Below are positions 20,930 to 31,797 of a stretch of 64,000 nucleotides of DNA, piece by piece. Below the pieces are notes generated by a model. It ran no database searches. It saw only the letters and a program-made list of their open reading frames with translations, and was not told the origin of the DNA. Source of the stretch: Chlorops oryzae (taxonomy: Eukaryota; Arthropoda; Insecta; Diptera; Chloropidae); the NCBI GenBank assembly GCA_020466095.1, contig CM035807.1, positions 15,435,485-15,499,484 on the forward strand, written 5' to 3'. Position 1 is the first letter of the stretch, and every line of letters starts with the position of its first letter. A program made the position numbers and the translations under genes.

Positions 20930-21264
20930 GAATAGGATTGTAAAAGGACTCCTAAAGAACTTTTCGAAGTAGTGCTTTTGCCAAGGCCTCAAAACAACAA
21001 CGCCTAGGAGCATTTAGGGAGACCAAACGAGTCATTTTGAAAAATATTATATCTGAAGGAGGGTCCAAACAGACTCTTAAGGAACATTCTAGAAGTCATG
21101 AAAGATAAATTTTGAGATCCAAGAACGTACACTTTTTCCATATAAGGCTCAATGCTCTTTTCTTCAGAAAAAAAAAACGCTCATTTAGAGCTCCTATCGG
21201 AGCGTTTTAGGAGCATTTGCGCTTCGGAAAAGGAGCTCCCCGTGGACACTTTTGGTTAGCTGGG
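20930..21264 (+). mobile_element. CCCAGC-ended transposon-like element, copy 1
   Basis: Termini CCCAGCCAAC and GGTTAGCTGGG are inverted. The interior matches the element at 23172-23600 in reverse orientation over several hundred bases (blocks such as GCTCCTAGGCG/CGCCTAGGAGC and AGACTCTTAAGGAACATTCT). Non-coding. Confidence 0.7.
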
Positions 21265-21596
21265 TTCTAATGGTTGGTATCAAAGCCAATATAACTATCT
21301 ATGAAATAAAATTTTTTTCAAAAAATTAGCTCTAAGAATACTTTCGGACCGATATTATACGGAATAATATATCTAAAAGCTGAGCATTATAATTTACTGC
21401 AATAGGTGCTACAACATATTACATATCTATGAACTTTAATGTCTGAAAAAAAAATCTCAAACAAATGTCATTTCAGATCACAATTGCCTTAATCATGTCG
21501 GTCCACGTGTTGGAGTTTAAACTGAATGTTCTAGGAACCAATGCCTGTCTTAAAATTGAATCGATCATTTCAAAAACCTCCCAAGTCACTTCTTAG

Positions 21597-21804
21597 AACG
21601 AACGAATTCCCGGGGAATTTACTTTTCTCGAGAGTAAACTTCATCTTTTTTCAATATTTGTGTGGAGAAAATTGATGGGGAATGGGTACTTGACCCATAC
21701 CCATAATATTCCTTAACCTATCTATTTAAAAAAGGATAATTTTAGTATCGAGAAAAGTAAAATTCCCGGGAATTCGTTCCCCGAGAATATGCAGAATCGG
21801 GCTG
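21597..21804. mobile_element. Foldback element, CAGCCC-ended family, copy 3 (left end lost)
   Basis: The right end GCAGAATCGGGCTG and the inner AGAAAAGTAAAATTCCCGGG match copy 2. The left side starts only at GAACGAATTCCCGGGGAA, so about 24 bases of the left terminus are missing. Confidence 0.65.
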
Positions 21805-23171
21805 AATGATTTTTAAAGGACTTATTTTATCCTTAATTCAGTATTAAAGAGGTGGAATGTTTAAGGTTGTGTTTTCTTTTCCCAAAACCTACGCATCTTC
21901 CTTTAATGAGCCATTTTCAGCAAAAAAAAATGTATGCTCAAAAAAGTTAGACTTAAGAGATTTTTGAAAGGACTGATTGAATTGTTGTCACCTCTAAAAC
22001 AATGATGCCGAAAACGGTTCAAGGAATAAGGAAGTCCGATTATTGATTGACACTCTCCACTGTTTCTTTCGTAGACTCAAATATAATTAAATATTTGAAG
22101 AGAGTCGCTGCAGCCCCTTTGGAGTTTTTTTAAAGCTTTCCCACTGGCAACACGTTTAATGTCGTCATTACTTGAAATCGAAACTTTCACTCTTCAATAC
22201 AACAAATTAAGGTCATGTGCCCCCGAATAACGTGGATTTCTTATTGTAAGCGGAAAGTTTTCTCATCATTAAAATCTCTCAACACTCAACGCTCTCCGTT
22301 CTCCTGCGATAATAATAAAATAAATTATATGTAAGAAAAAAGTATTTTCCATGCAAACACATGAGCTGTAAGCGAAAATAAATAAAACTAGAAAAATACA
22401 ACTGAACGTCATTCAAAAGCTCAAAGTTAACCTACTTTTTTGTTCAAAGTTTTATCAAAAAATTAATTGAAGAAACAGTTAATTTTTTTTTTTCTTTTTA
22501 TCAGGAAAATCTTTGAGCATTCATCTTGCATTTTAGAAGTACATATGTACATATATTCGAAATTATGGCATTCATAGGAAAAAGCCTTGACATTGAGATC
22601 AGAATACGCGACTGAATTGCTGTTTTGGAATTTTGTTTACATATCACATTTGTTTTTCCATAAGTACAGTTATGAAAATACAAAAAATATGACTGAACAT
22701 CGCATATGCTGAAAAATTATACTCATCAAAACCAAAAGACGTTTTATTAAATGGAAATTATCGTAATTAATATTGGTGAATGTGGTTGCACCCTCAGCGA
22801 TATACATATATCTGTGGTTTTATATAAGATTCCACTTTTCAGATTGAATTCCATATCTTTTATATATAAAAAAAAATATAAAAAAATTACTTACAATTGT
22901 AAACAGATTATTTGGAATTTAATTAAAAAATTTCTTAATACATCTTTTAAAAACTAGAATCAGCGTTTCATAATCTAGTTTCTTTGCACCCCGAGGCTCT
23001 CATGAAGCTTCATAGGCATTTTCCTGCAAAGAAAACTTTCTTCATTCACAAAATAGAGGCATTTTTTGGGTGTGATATTCCGTTAGAACGATCCAAAAGT
23101 ATCATCGATCAGGGTCTCGAGAATTTGTATGAAATGGTATATTACAGTTTTAGGGCCACTGTAAGTGTCTT

Positions 23172-23600
23172 CCCAGCTAACCGAAAGAGTCCGCACGGAG
23201 TTCCTAAAGACACCTTTTCCGGAGCGGAAATGCTCCTAAAAAGCTCTGATAGGAGCTCTAAATGAGGGTTGTTTTTTTTGGGAGAAAAGAGCAATGAGCT
23301 TTATATGGAAAAAGTGTTAATTTTTGGATCTCAAAATTTATCTTTCATGATTTTTAGAATGTTCCTTAAGAGTCTGTTTGGACCCTCCTTTAGATATAAT
23401 ATTTTTAAAAATGACTCATTTGGTCTCCCTAAATGCTCCTAGGCGTTGTTTTTATGAGGCCTTGGCAAAATCACTACTTCGAAATCCTTAGGAGCCCTTT
23501 TAACCTCCTACTCGGACCACTCCGAAAACACTTCGTCAAGGTGCTTGAAAAATAGTCCTTTTGCAGTCTTTTTCGGAGCACTCTGTATATGGTTGGCTGG
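23172..23600 (-). mobile_element. CCCAGC-ended transposon-like element, copy 2
   Basis: Starts CCCAGCTAACCGAAAGAG and ends GGTTGGCTGG. Inverted relative to 20930-21264 and about 90 bases longer at the right. The two copies differ by scattered substitutions, so they are not a recent single-event duplication. Confidence 0.7.
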
Positions 23601-24659
23601 ATTATTTCTCAAAAGCAACTTAATTTAAAAAAAAAAAAATAAGGTAAGTGTTTCACACAAAGGAAAACCTGGATAGCAAAATCTCTCCTTAAGTCAACGG
23701 CACAGAAATCTTTCATCTCCACACAATCTTCTGTTTATATAGCTATCCTTGTTTAATACAGTTAATTCCATAGGGGATTTCTGTTCATGTCTTTATCCCC
23801 CTCATTTAATATAAATAATACTGAATATCGACTGAATTGTATAGATAGATTGTATTTAATAAATTGAGATTAAAAAAAAAAATATATATATATATATAGC
23901 TATCCTTGAAAAGGAACCTTTTCTTCATAGCTCCACTTTTATTTACCGTGAAGCTTTTTCCCAACACATTTCGATAATTCTATCCAAGCATATAGAGAAC
24001 CTAGAGACATCCAAACTCTAGTTACTATTCATGCTCATTGTTTCATTCGAAAAAAGTCAGCCACTGACAAAGCTGAGACCTCTTCATATTCCATACTACT
24101 TGACTAGATGCTCAAAAGACTCCTCATTTCAATTGATTCCCAGTGAGGCCAATAATCACTCTATATGTCAAAGTCAATGGAGCTATTATACAAATAGATT
24201 CTCATATCATTTTGTTACCTCCACAAGAAAGAGATGTGCTCTCGAAGGCATTATCATTATGCTTTAAAAAGATTTTACTATCTGCAGAAGCGTATTTTAT
24301 CAACAAACAAATAAAAAAAAAAAAAAAAAAACTAATCTGAATAACATAAAAGTATTTCTTTTTATCTTATAAATTTAACGTGTTTCTCAGAATGGATTGA
24401 ATTGATATACAACTTAGACAACTGAATGCTTTTATGCGAGCTCCAAGCCCGGTTAATGTATTCAAAAAGTATTTGAAAAAATTTCTTAAATACCGAAAAA
24501 ACGCATTTTTATGTCATCTTCTCATTAGCATTATTATAAGCATGGAAAAATCTATTGGACACGATCAAATTATGATCCAAAATTAAATGACCAAAGTGAC
24601 CATTCGTGTGGTTAAAAGTTTTTCAATTCTTATCACGACCTCTAATGCTGTTCCGGTCT

Positions 24660-24698
24660 TGCCTTGCCTTGTTTTGTCTTGTCTTGTCTTGTCTGGAG
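24660..24698. repeat. CTTGT pentanucleotide microsatellite
   Basis: Seven or so units of CTTG(T/C)-type sequence in tandem. Confidence 0.75.
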
Positions 24699-25164
24699 AA
24701 TTCGCGTTTATGTCTTAATTATCGAAAGCTGTTTGCAATTTATTTCTTGTTCTAAATGAACCGGAAAAGAAAAATTCAAATTTCTGATTGAAAATTTGCA
24801 TAGGCCTGCAGTATTACTTGACGATGGCGTGCACAAGTTATTGTGATTCTTAATCGAAACTGGATCTCTCGAAATTCGTATGAAAATATGGTAAAGCGCA
24901 GAGGTACCCAGGGCATTGAAGACGAATGTATCACTTCAAGAAGATGGGGATGGTAAATGAAGATCTTTGTTGGCTTTCTAAGTCAGAGCATACATAGTTG
25001 AGCTTAACGTGGGTACATACCCTAGGTGGGGTTCCACTCCATGGCACCTCAATGTGAATGGCCACTGGCGGTTGCCACTGCGTGCCTTCTCACAGTGACG
25101 CACTGTGCGAAGTTCACAATGTGCCAATATTTTCCTCATTCAGGGGTAAGCCACAATATTTTTT

Positions 25165-25250
25165 CGGGCATGTGACAGAGATCGAAAACGACAGAAAATT
25201 TAACCGAAATCGAACGTTTTCTGTCGTATTCGATTTCTGTCACATGCCCG
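25165..25250. repeat. Long near-perfect hairpin, CGGGCATGTGACAGA arms
   Basis: The arms of about 36 bases (CGGGCATGTGACAGAGATCG... and its inverse ending CTGTCACATGCCCG) surround a 12-base loop with only a few mismatches. It is inserted in a relatively GC-rich block (about 25030-25750) of probable retroelement origin. Confidence 0.75.
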
Positions 25251-26277
25251 ATTATTATTATTTATTATTGGTGGATAGGTTCGAGCGTCAGCCGTCCGTC
25301 CACCACAATATTGAAACCCATTGGTAATGATGTGGTGCCAGCTGACCGTTAAGCAACCACAGCCCTGACGAGCCTCCCACAAGAGGGCCTCCCGAACGTT
25401 CAGGTACGGGTGGTCAGTCCGTGGGGCCCTGATCCAAGTTAAGGTCTCAATTGGTCTACCGTTCGTGACTTGACACAAGCCACTACCATTTAATAGATCC
25501 TGTACCCAATCTGCCAGGAATGGTCGAACTGTTGGCTAGGGTCCGCGGGTTTGCCAAGCCCGAAAATCATAAATTGATTCCCCTTGCGGGATGAAAGTCA
25601 GAGCTGGATGCATGTCCAGTACATATGTCTCGCTGCAGCTAGACGAAAACTCACGTTATTGGGGTAAGAATAATGGACCCTTGGCCATTAGCCATATTAG
25701 CCTCTTGGAAATACTGGGATTCACAAGTGGTGCCAATCTACTCTAAGGGAAAATGTGCTGCTCTTATAGCCTCAACAAAAATAACAATAATTTTCTGGGT
25801 TTCTATTGTTAGAACCTTCGACAGAGCCCCAGAGTTCTACAGTACAGTTTAAGAAGCATTGGTGTTCATTATTATTATCGTGCAAATCATAACAAAATAT
25901 CCAAAAATATATTTTTTTCGGGTTAATTCTAAAACGAAGAGTGGTCACTCTAGCCATACACCTAATGTTTGTTATAGCACTGCATATGATTGGCACCTAT
26001 TTATGCTTCCACCATCATTGCTTATAAATTAAGTAAATAGCCGTGAATTAATGTTAATTATCCCATAGCCAATTATTAGGACTTTTGGTGCAAGCTTACA
26101 CTTTTGTCGCTTTGACATTTTCTGGATTACGTTTTTTTTTTTTAATATTTTTATTTATATTTTATTTATTTTCCAAATTTATAAGAAAAGCGTGCTGTCT
26201 TAAAAAATTTATCTCGAATATATTGTTAAACAAACACTGAAAACGATTCAATTGCCGTGGCCGACGGTTCGACGAGC

Positions 26278-26285
26278 TTATAAAG
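26278..26285 (+). promoter_or_regulatory. Candidate TATA box of SLC26 gene 1
   Basis: CTTATAAAG lies about 250 bases before the ATG at 26533. A 5' untranslated leader of about 220 bases would follow. The motif alone is weak evidence. Confidence 0.3.
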
Positions 26286-26532
26286 CTGACTACATTTATC
26301 TGAAATTCTCATTTTTAGCGTGATACGTTCGGAAAACGGCCGCAAGCGGATGTTCTTACAAGATCCAAAGTGTCGGAAACAAGTGATATTTGTTCATGCA
26401 TAAATATCTAGAGATATTAGTGTTAGATATAGATTTAAGTGAAAAAACGAAAAATTTCGGATCTCACATTTTTTTTAAAAATCCTCCACTTTGAGTGGTT
26501 AAGCCACAAAGAAGTAAAAAAAAAAAAAGAAA

Positions 26533-29500
26533 ATGTCAACGCTCGAAACCCAAACAGACTTCCGGAAACCAACCGAAGAGACAACTGTACCAATAAATCT
26601 CAATGGATCCGGTGACTTTATTCTGATCAGTGATCATCAGACATCGAAGCAAAAGAGTATCGAGCAATTGGAGAGCCTGGAAGACGCCTCATCATGTAAA
26701 TCTTGCTGTGCGAAAATCTTCAATCGAAAGACTTTGTACAAACGTTTGCCAATCCTGCAATGGCTGCCACATTACACGCGAGAGGATGCGATCGGAGATC
26801 TTATAGCAGGCTTCACAGTGGGACTGACTGTCATACCTCAAGGTCTGGCCTATTCTGGCATTGCTGGCCTGCCGACACAAGTAAGAAACGAGTTCGTTGT
26901 GCCCTTACAGAAGATTTCACTAGACATCGAACGCGAATGCAGCATCTCTGTGATAAGATTAAGTGAAAAGATTTGTGATTCTTAGTTGATTTCAGTTACG
27001 CACGAGTTGTGCTCAAGAGGTTTGAACTCAAAAAAAAAAATACAGACCCACGAGATTCCATAGAAATTTTTGGAATATTTATTCGAATTCGGAACAGTTT
27101 AACCCTCATTCGTCCCTCAAATTTTCTATCGAATTTGAACAACTGAAGTTGCAGTGAAACATTCCAAATGAAAACCAAAATCAAGATTTTTAGAAAAAAA
27201 AAATCAAAGTAAAGAAATCTTGGATTAGTCGGACCCAAACATAAACATAAGTAAATCGGATTTAAAATTTGAAAAGTGTCAATTTTGACCCTTAATTAAT
27301 GGTTCTTCTTGGGGTCGGTAAACAAAGGTAGCAAGAGCTGCAACGAGCTAACAAAAAAATATTTCACCTTGAGACCTTGAACTAATACTCAAGAAGACCT
27401 TCAGAACTTAATCTAGTTCCCTGTATTTAAATTCAAGACCGAGAATTTCATTCCTTGAGATCCTCTCGACAGAAACTAGAAAAGTACGACAAAAAAATGT
27501 CATCACCTTTTGAAAGAATTGCATCGGGTTTGATCTCTGAGTCTAGGTCCGTGGGGCCCCTCACATATCCCCACTCCTGTCTACATTCTAGTAAAATATT
27601 CAAATAACTCCTGTGACTTGAACTTGATCAATATGTAGACCGGGTTGCGAGACATACAGACGTAATTCCCGGGACGTTCGGGTTTTAACCCCGAATCTGA
27701 TTTCCCGCCCGGACATGAATAATCCAAACTTAATTTTTTTTAAATGTCATCTTTTTCTTCAATTAAATCTTCTTAAATCTTTTTGGGCAGCGTTTTTCAA
27801 AAATTTCGAACCAAAAAATTCACATGCAACCCTGGTTTGAACATAATGTAGCTACATGTACCTGCTAATATTAAAAAAGTAAGTTTGATGAAAAATAAGA
27901 TCGATAAGTGAGCAATACAGCCATTAAGAAGTGGTTATTAATATATTTACCAGGGGGATGGGGGGTTTCTTCCTCCCGAAAATGTGTCAAAGTTTGTCCC
28001 AATTCGTTTTTTTTTTAACTGAACTTTTCGAAAATCACTCTATCCAAGAAAAGTCATTTGACAACGCTTCTATTTATAACTAGGGAGCCTCAGGCGTTTT
28101 ATACTCCCGAGCCTCAGGCGTTGTTACAAGACCCCTTGATATATTTTGAAGATCACTTTCTGGATTATATGGGAGCACAAAGGTAATAGGCATTTAAAGA
28201 TTCAACAGAATTATTAAAGGCATTAGGGTTTTTATAATCAAATTAGACCCCGATGAGTCATAAATGGCGGATCAACCGGAAGCGATAATATTTTTGCAAA
28301 AGTCTGTGGGCTTATGGTAACGGTAGTAGGCCACTTTATCTTTGTTTGACTGGATGAAGGGAAGCTAGAATTTATACTTATATTTATCAAGCTATAATTT
28401 ATATGGGGCTTATCTTATCCTATGCTTGTCTCGAAGATAAATCATTGACGAGTCCTATGAGATGTACGTCATAGAAACTAATATCAATGCAATTTCGAGC
28501 CATAAGAGGCCCTGTTGAATTATTGCCTAAGATCAACGACTATGACCTGAAACCTTTCAACCATCCATTCCAAAATTTGAACAAAAATCAATCTCGAAAT
28601 CAACTCAATGCCTTCGCCTTTTCAGTATGGTCTCTACGGCTCATTCATTGGGTGCTTTGTATACGTCTTACTGGGTACCTGTAAGGACAGCACAATTGGT
28701 TCAACATCAGTGGCATCTCTACTCGTCTTTCAGTTTGCCGAAGGAGTTTGGCAACGTGCAATATTGCTGACATTCCTCACCGGGGTTATCGAACTGATAA
28801 TGGCACTGTTCCAATTGGGCTTCCTGGTCGAATTCGTTTCGGGCCCAGTAAGTGCCGGCTTCACAAGTGCAGTGGCACTCATCATATCAACATCGCAGAT
28901 CAAGAATATACTCGGCGTAAGGAACGATGGGACGACATTCCTGCAACGTTGGATAACAATATTTCGGAACCTGGATACGATACATGTTGCAGACGCATGC
29001 CTCGGTCTCGGCTGTGTATTGGTACTCATAAGTTTACGTTATGTTGGACGTACGAAAATCGGTATGAAAAATCCAAACGGACCGGCGACATGGCAAAAAG
29101 TCTTGAACAAAATCTTCTGGTTTTTGGGTGTAACGAGAAACGCCACTGTCGTCATCGTATGTGCTGGTGTATCCATGTATTTAGACCAACAAGGGAAAAG
29201 ATATTTCCGATTGACGGGTTACGTGCCTGCTGGATTGCCGATGCCAACATTTCCACCATTTTCGATCGCAGCAGTTCCGGGAAATGTGACAGCGGGCATT
29301 GAAGCTGTTCCAGCTGAATCCTTTTCAGAGATGATCGAAAAATTGGGATATGGTTTGATTATTGTCCCATTGATTGCATTGCTAGAGAATATTGCTGTGT
29401 GCAAAGCGTTCGGTGAGTTCGGTCGATTGAAAAGTTTTTAAATTATCCTTATCACATAGCATAACTTTATCTTTACAGTCAAAGGAAAACCGATCGATGC

Positions 29501-30514
29501 AACACAAGAGCTGATTGCTGTCGGCATTGCTAATATTGGTAACTCATTCTTCCAAGGATATCGCGCTAATGGTGGCCTCGCCCGTTCGGCTGTCAACAAT
29601 GCCAGTGGAGTGCGCACGCAAATGGCCAATTTACATATCGGTTTGGTCGTCGTCCTTGCGCTGATGTATCTCACGGAAGTCTTTTACTTCATCCCGAAGG
29701 CGGTGCTCGCATCCGTTATTATTTCTGCCGTAATATTCCAACTTCAGTATCAAGTTATTGTGCCAATGTGGCGCAGTAAACGTGAGTTTTTTTGTTCCTA
29801 GTTTCCTATCCTAGTTTCGTCCTTAAGAAAATAATTTTCAATTTAATATTTCAGGATCGGATTTGATTCCATGTTTTGTGGCATTCATTGCCTGTTTGGT
29901 GATGCCATTAGAGGTTGGCATCATAATTGCAATCGGTGTAAATCTTCTCTTCATTTTGTACTATTCAGCGAGACCAAAAGTATCCTTGGAAACGCTTGAG
30001 GTAAGAGAATTATTGTCAAGATATTTTTTTGAGACATTCAATTTTGAAATTCTAAAGCTTCTTCGCTTTATAGACAAGTAACGGGCTGAAATTCTTGAAG
30101 CTTACACCCGATCGCTGTCTCATATTCCCATCCGTTGAGTTCGTACGGAATCTCATTCTGAAATCCGGCATTAAGAGTACACATCCAGTGGTTATCGATT
30201 GTACTTATATTTATGGTGCGGACTTCACTGCGGCTTATGTCATTAAGTCGATGGTCGAGGACTTCAACAAACGAAATCAGAAAATCATTTTCTTCAATCT
30301 GAAGCCGAGCGTTGTTAACATCTTCGAAGGTCTGCACACGAAGCTGGTGATTTGCTATAATATCCATTCGCTGGAACAGGAGCTGGGAAAAGAGGAAATC
30401 GCCGACAATGTTAGCAATGTGACCGTCGACAAGGGTCGACCGAAAGCAACCGATGATGATATTGGCTGTGAAATCGCTAGCAATGCGAGTACAGTGAGCC
30501 TCACCAAACTCTGA
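26533..30514 (+). CDS. SLC26 (SulP) anion transporter, gene 1 of cluster
   Basis: Plasma-membrane or organellar anion (sulfate/chloride/bicarbonate-type) transporter. Exons 26533-26880, 28626-29412, 29479-29781, 29855-30000 and 30074-30514 (phases 0,1,1,0) encode 674 residues. A cytosolic N-terminus of about 85 residues precedes TM1 with the VIPQGLAYSGIAGLP motif (residues 100-114; Q103). The sulfate-transporter signature YGLYGSF..GTCKD starts at residue 117. The TM10 region reads GGLARSAVNNASG, closer to SLC26A11-type than to prestin-type sequences. A STAS domain occupies about 535-635 (KLTPDRCLIFPSVEFVRN; DCTYIYGADFTAA). The C-terminus is LTKL. All junctions are GT-AG with no frameshift, so it looks functional. 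The substrate is not deducible. Confidence 0.95.
26881..28625 (+). other. Intron 1 of SLC26 gene 1
   Basis: A 1745-base intron between GTAAGA and TTTTCAG. Nothing gene-like was seen. It lies at the junction between TM1 and the YGLYGSF motif, the position where gene 2 of the cluster has no intron. Confidence 0.85.
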
Positions 30515-30550
30515 TTATGAATCAGTATTTTTGTGTTATATTGAAATGTA

Positions 30551-30556
30551 AATAAA
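30551..30556 (+). promoter_or_regulatory. Poly(A) signal of SLC26 gene 1
   Basis: AATAAA 37 bases after the stop codon at 30512-30514. A second AATAAA follows at about 30596. Confidence 0.55.
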
Positions 30557-31125
30557 ATCCTTAATTTATTTTTAAGTTCGTTGCTTTGTGTGTGAAATAA
30601 AATCAATTATAAGACTTTAAAAATGCTAATTTTAGGAAAATTTAATAAAATGTACTTTGAGTTTTGAAAAAATAAGAGTCCAACGATTATTATTGAAATA
30701 TTGAGGAAGGATTTTAAGTTAAACCGATGACATCCGAAGGTCTTTTAATGGGGAGAAACTGAATGATTTCTTGGAGTATAAAAAGATATTCAGCTTTAAA
30801 GCGTTCAATCTATGATTTATTTAAAAAATTCTAATACTCCGCGTTAGTCCGGAAACGTTGTTACCGTATGCATAGCCCATTGTTGGGATATCGTGACAAT
30901 TTCCCCTCTTTTTAGGCATTTTTAATATCCGTTATTATCCCTCTATCCTTTGACCTTCAAAGGCACATGGATTCCTTTTAAAAAATTACAAAGTTCTCGT
31001 TCATAAATTGGATAGAAGCAGTTCATTAATTTTAAAAATCATATTTTTTTATGTAACATTGCTCATACGTCGGGTAAAATTGCTCCATGGGACCAAATAT
31101 TGTGGTTTAGGGGCATAAAAAATAG

Positions 31126-31240
31126 ATGTTGGCTGATTCTCAGACCTTTCTGATATGCAAACAAAATTTCATCAGAATCGATCCAGCCGTTTCGGAGGAG
31201 TTTGGTAACAAACACTGCGACACAAGAATTTTATATATAA
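31126..31240 (+). mobile_element. Fragment resembling an insect retroelement 3' tail
   Basis: The wording TTTCATCAGAATCGATCCAG, CCGTTTCGGAGGAGTTTGGT and AACAAACACTGCGACACAAG followed by TATATATAAG is of a kind often seen at 3' ends of insect non-LTR elements. This rests on recall of the pattern only. Confidence 0.4.
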
Positions 31241-31503
31241 GTATGTACCTATATTATGTATAATCTATGGATTTAAGGACCATCAAGAGTTCAATCAAAC
31301 TATTCGTAAGAATCAATTAAAGTTTGTATCCAAATGAGTTCAGTGAATTGAAGGAAAACAGTGAAAAAGTTGCAACATTGAAATAAGGGGGTTTTTTTGT
31401 GAGATTTTTATTTAGATCGAAAGGAAGAAAAGGATCATTTTGAGGCTTTCTGAGAAAAATCCAATAATGAATAAAATAAAATAGAAAGTTATCTATTTTC
31501 CAA

Positions 31504-31577
31504 GGCCACACTCGAGGATCGAACCCTCGCCTTCACAATTAATAGACAAAGGACTAACGCGCTGAGCCAACCTGGCA
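31504..31577 (-). repeat. tRNA-like sequence
   Basis: On the minus strand TTGGCTCAGCGCGTTAGT (A box and D arm) and CGAGGGTTCGATCCTCG (a perfect T arm) are spaced as in a tRNA. The acceptor stem does not pair (GCCAGGT against AGTGTGG), so it is a tRNA relic or SINE head. Confidence 0.55.
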
Positions 31578-31644
31578 TTATGATCTTCCAGCTCCAAAGG
31601 CAAAGTTTGTTTCAGTTTAAAAAATTAATCAGCAGGAAAAAAAA

Positions 31645-31797
31645 CGCCACGAGACAAGAGACGAAACTCTCGTGTCTCGAGATCAAGTCTCTGGTCTTTA
31701 ATGACTGAGACAAGACAAGACGAGAGATTTAAAGCCACATAACGATACAAGACGAGAGGGCAGCCAGCTCTCGTCTTGTCTCGTCTTGTTGCATCAC
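31645..31797. repeat. Foldback of GACAAGAC/CTCTCGTCTTGT units
   Basis: GAGACAAGACAAGACGAGAG at about 31708 is complementary to CTCTCGTCTTGTCTCGTCTT at about 31769. A further ACGAGACAAGAGACGAAACT with CTCGTGTCTCGAG lies to the left. A cruciform-prone simple palindrome. Confidence 0.65.

Larger units (their letters stand above)
16767..26532. other. Intergenic region between tmod and the first SLC26 gene
   Basis: No supported gene. The proximal part is probably tmod 3' UTR. The rest contains repeats described separately (18123, 18287, 20127, 20930, 21597, 23172 and 25165) and AT-rich DNA. A 19.8-20.1 kb stretch with GTGGGCGTAG words and an isolated relatively GC-rich block at about 25.0-25.7 kb also look repeat-derived. 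ORFs of 60-110 residues here overlap repeats or lack protein-like composition. Confidence 0.5.

Noticed and set aside
22984..23265. 93-residue plus-strand ORF
   Set aside because: Its 3' third lies inside the CCCAGC-ended transposon, and no similarity is recognised.
31504..31577. Functional tRNA gene on the minus strand
   Set aside because: The T arm is perfect but the acceptor stem does not pair, so I call it tRNA-like only.
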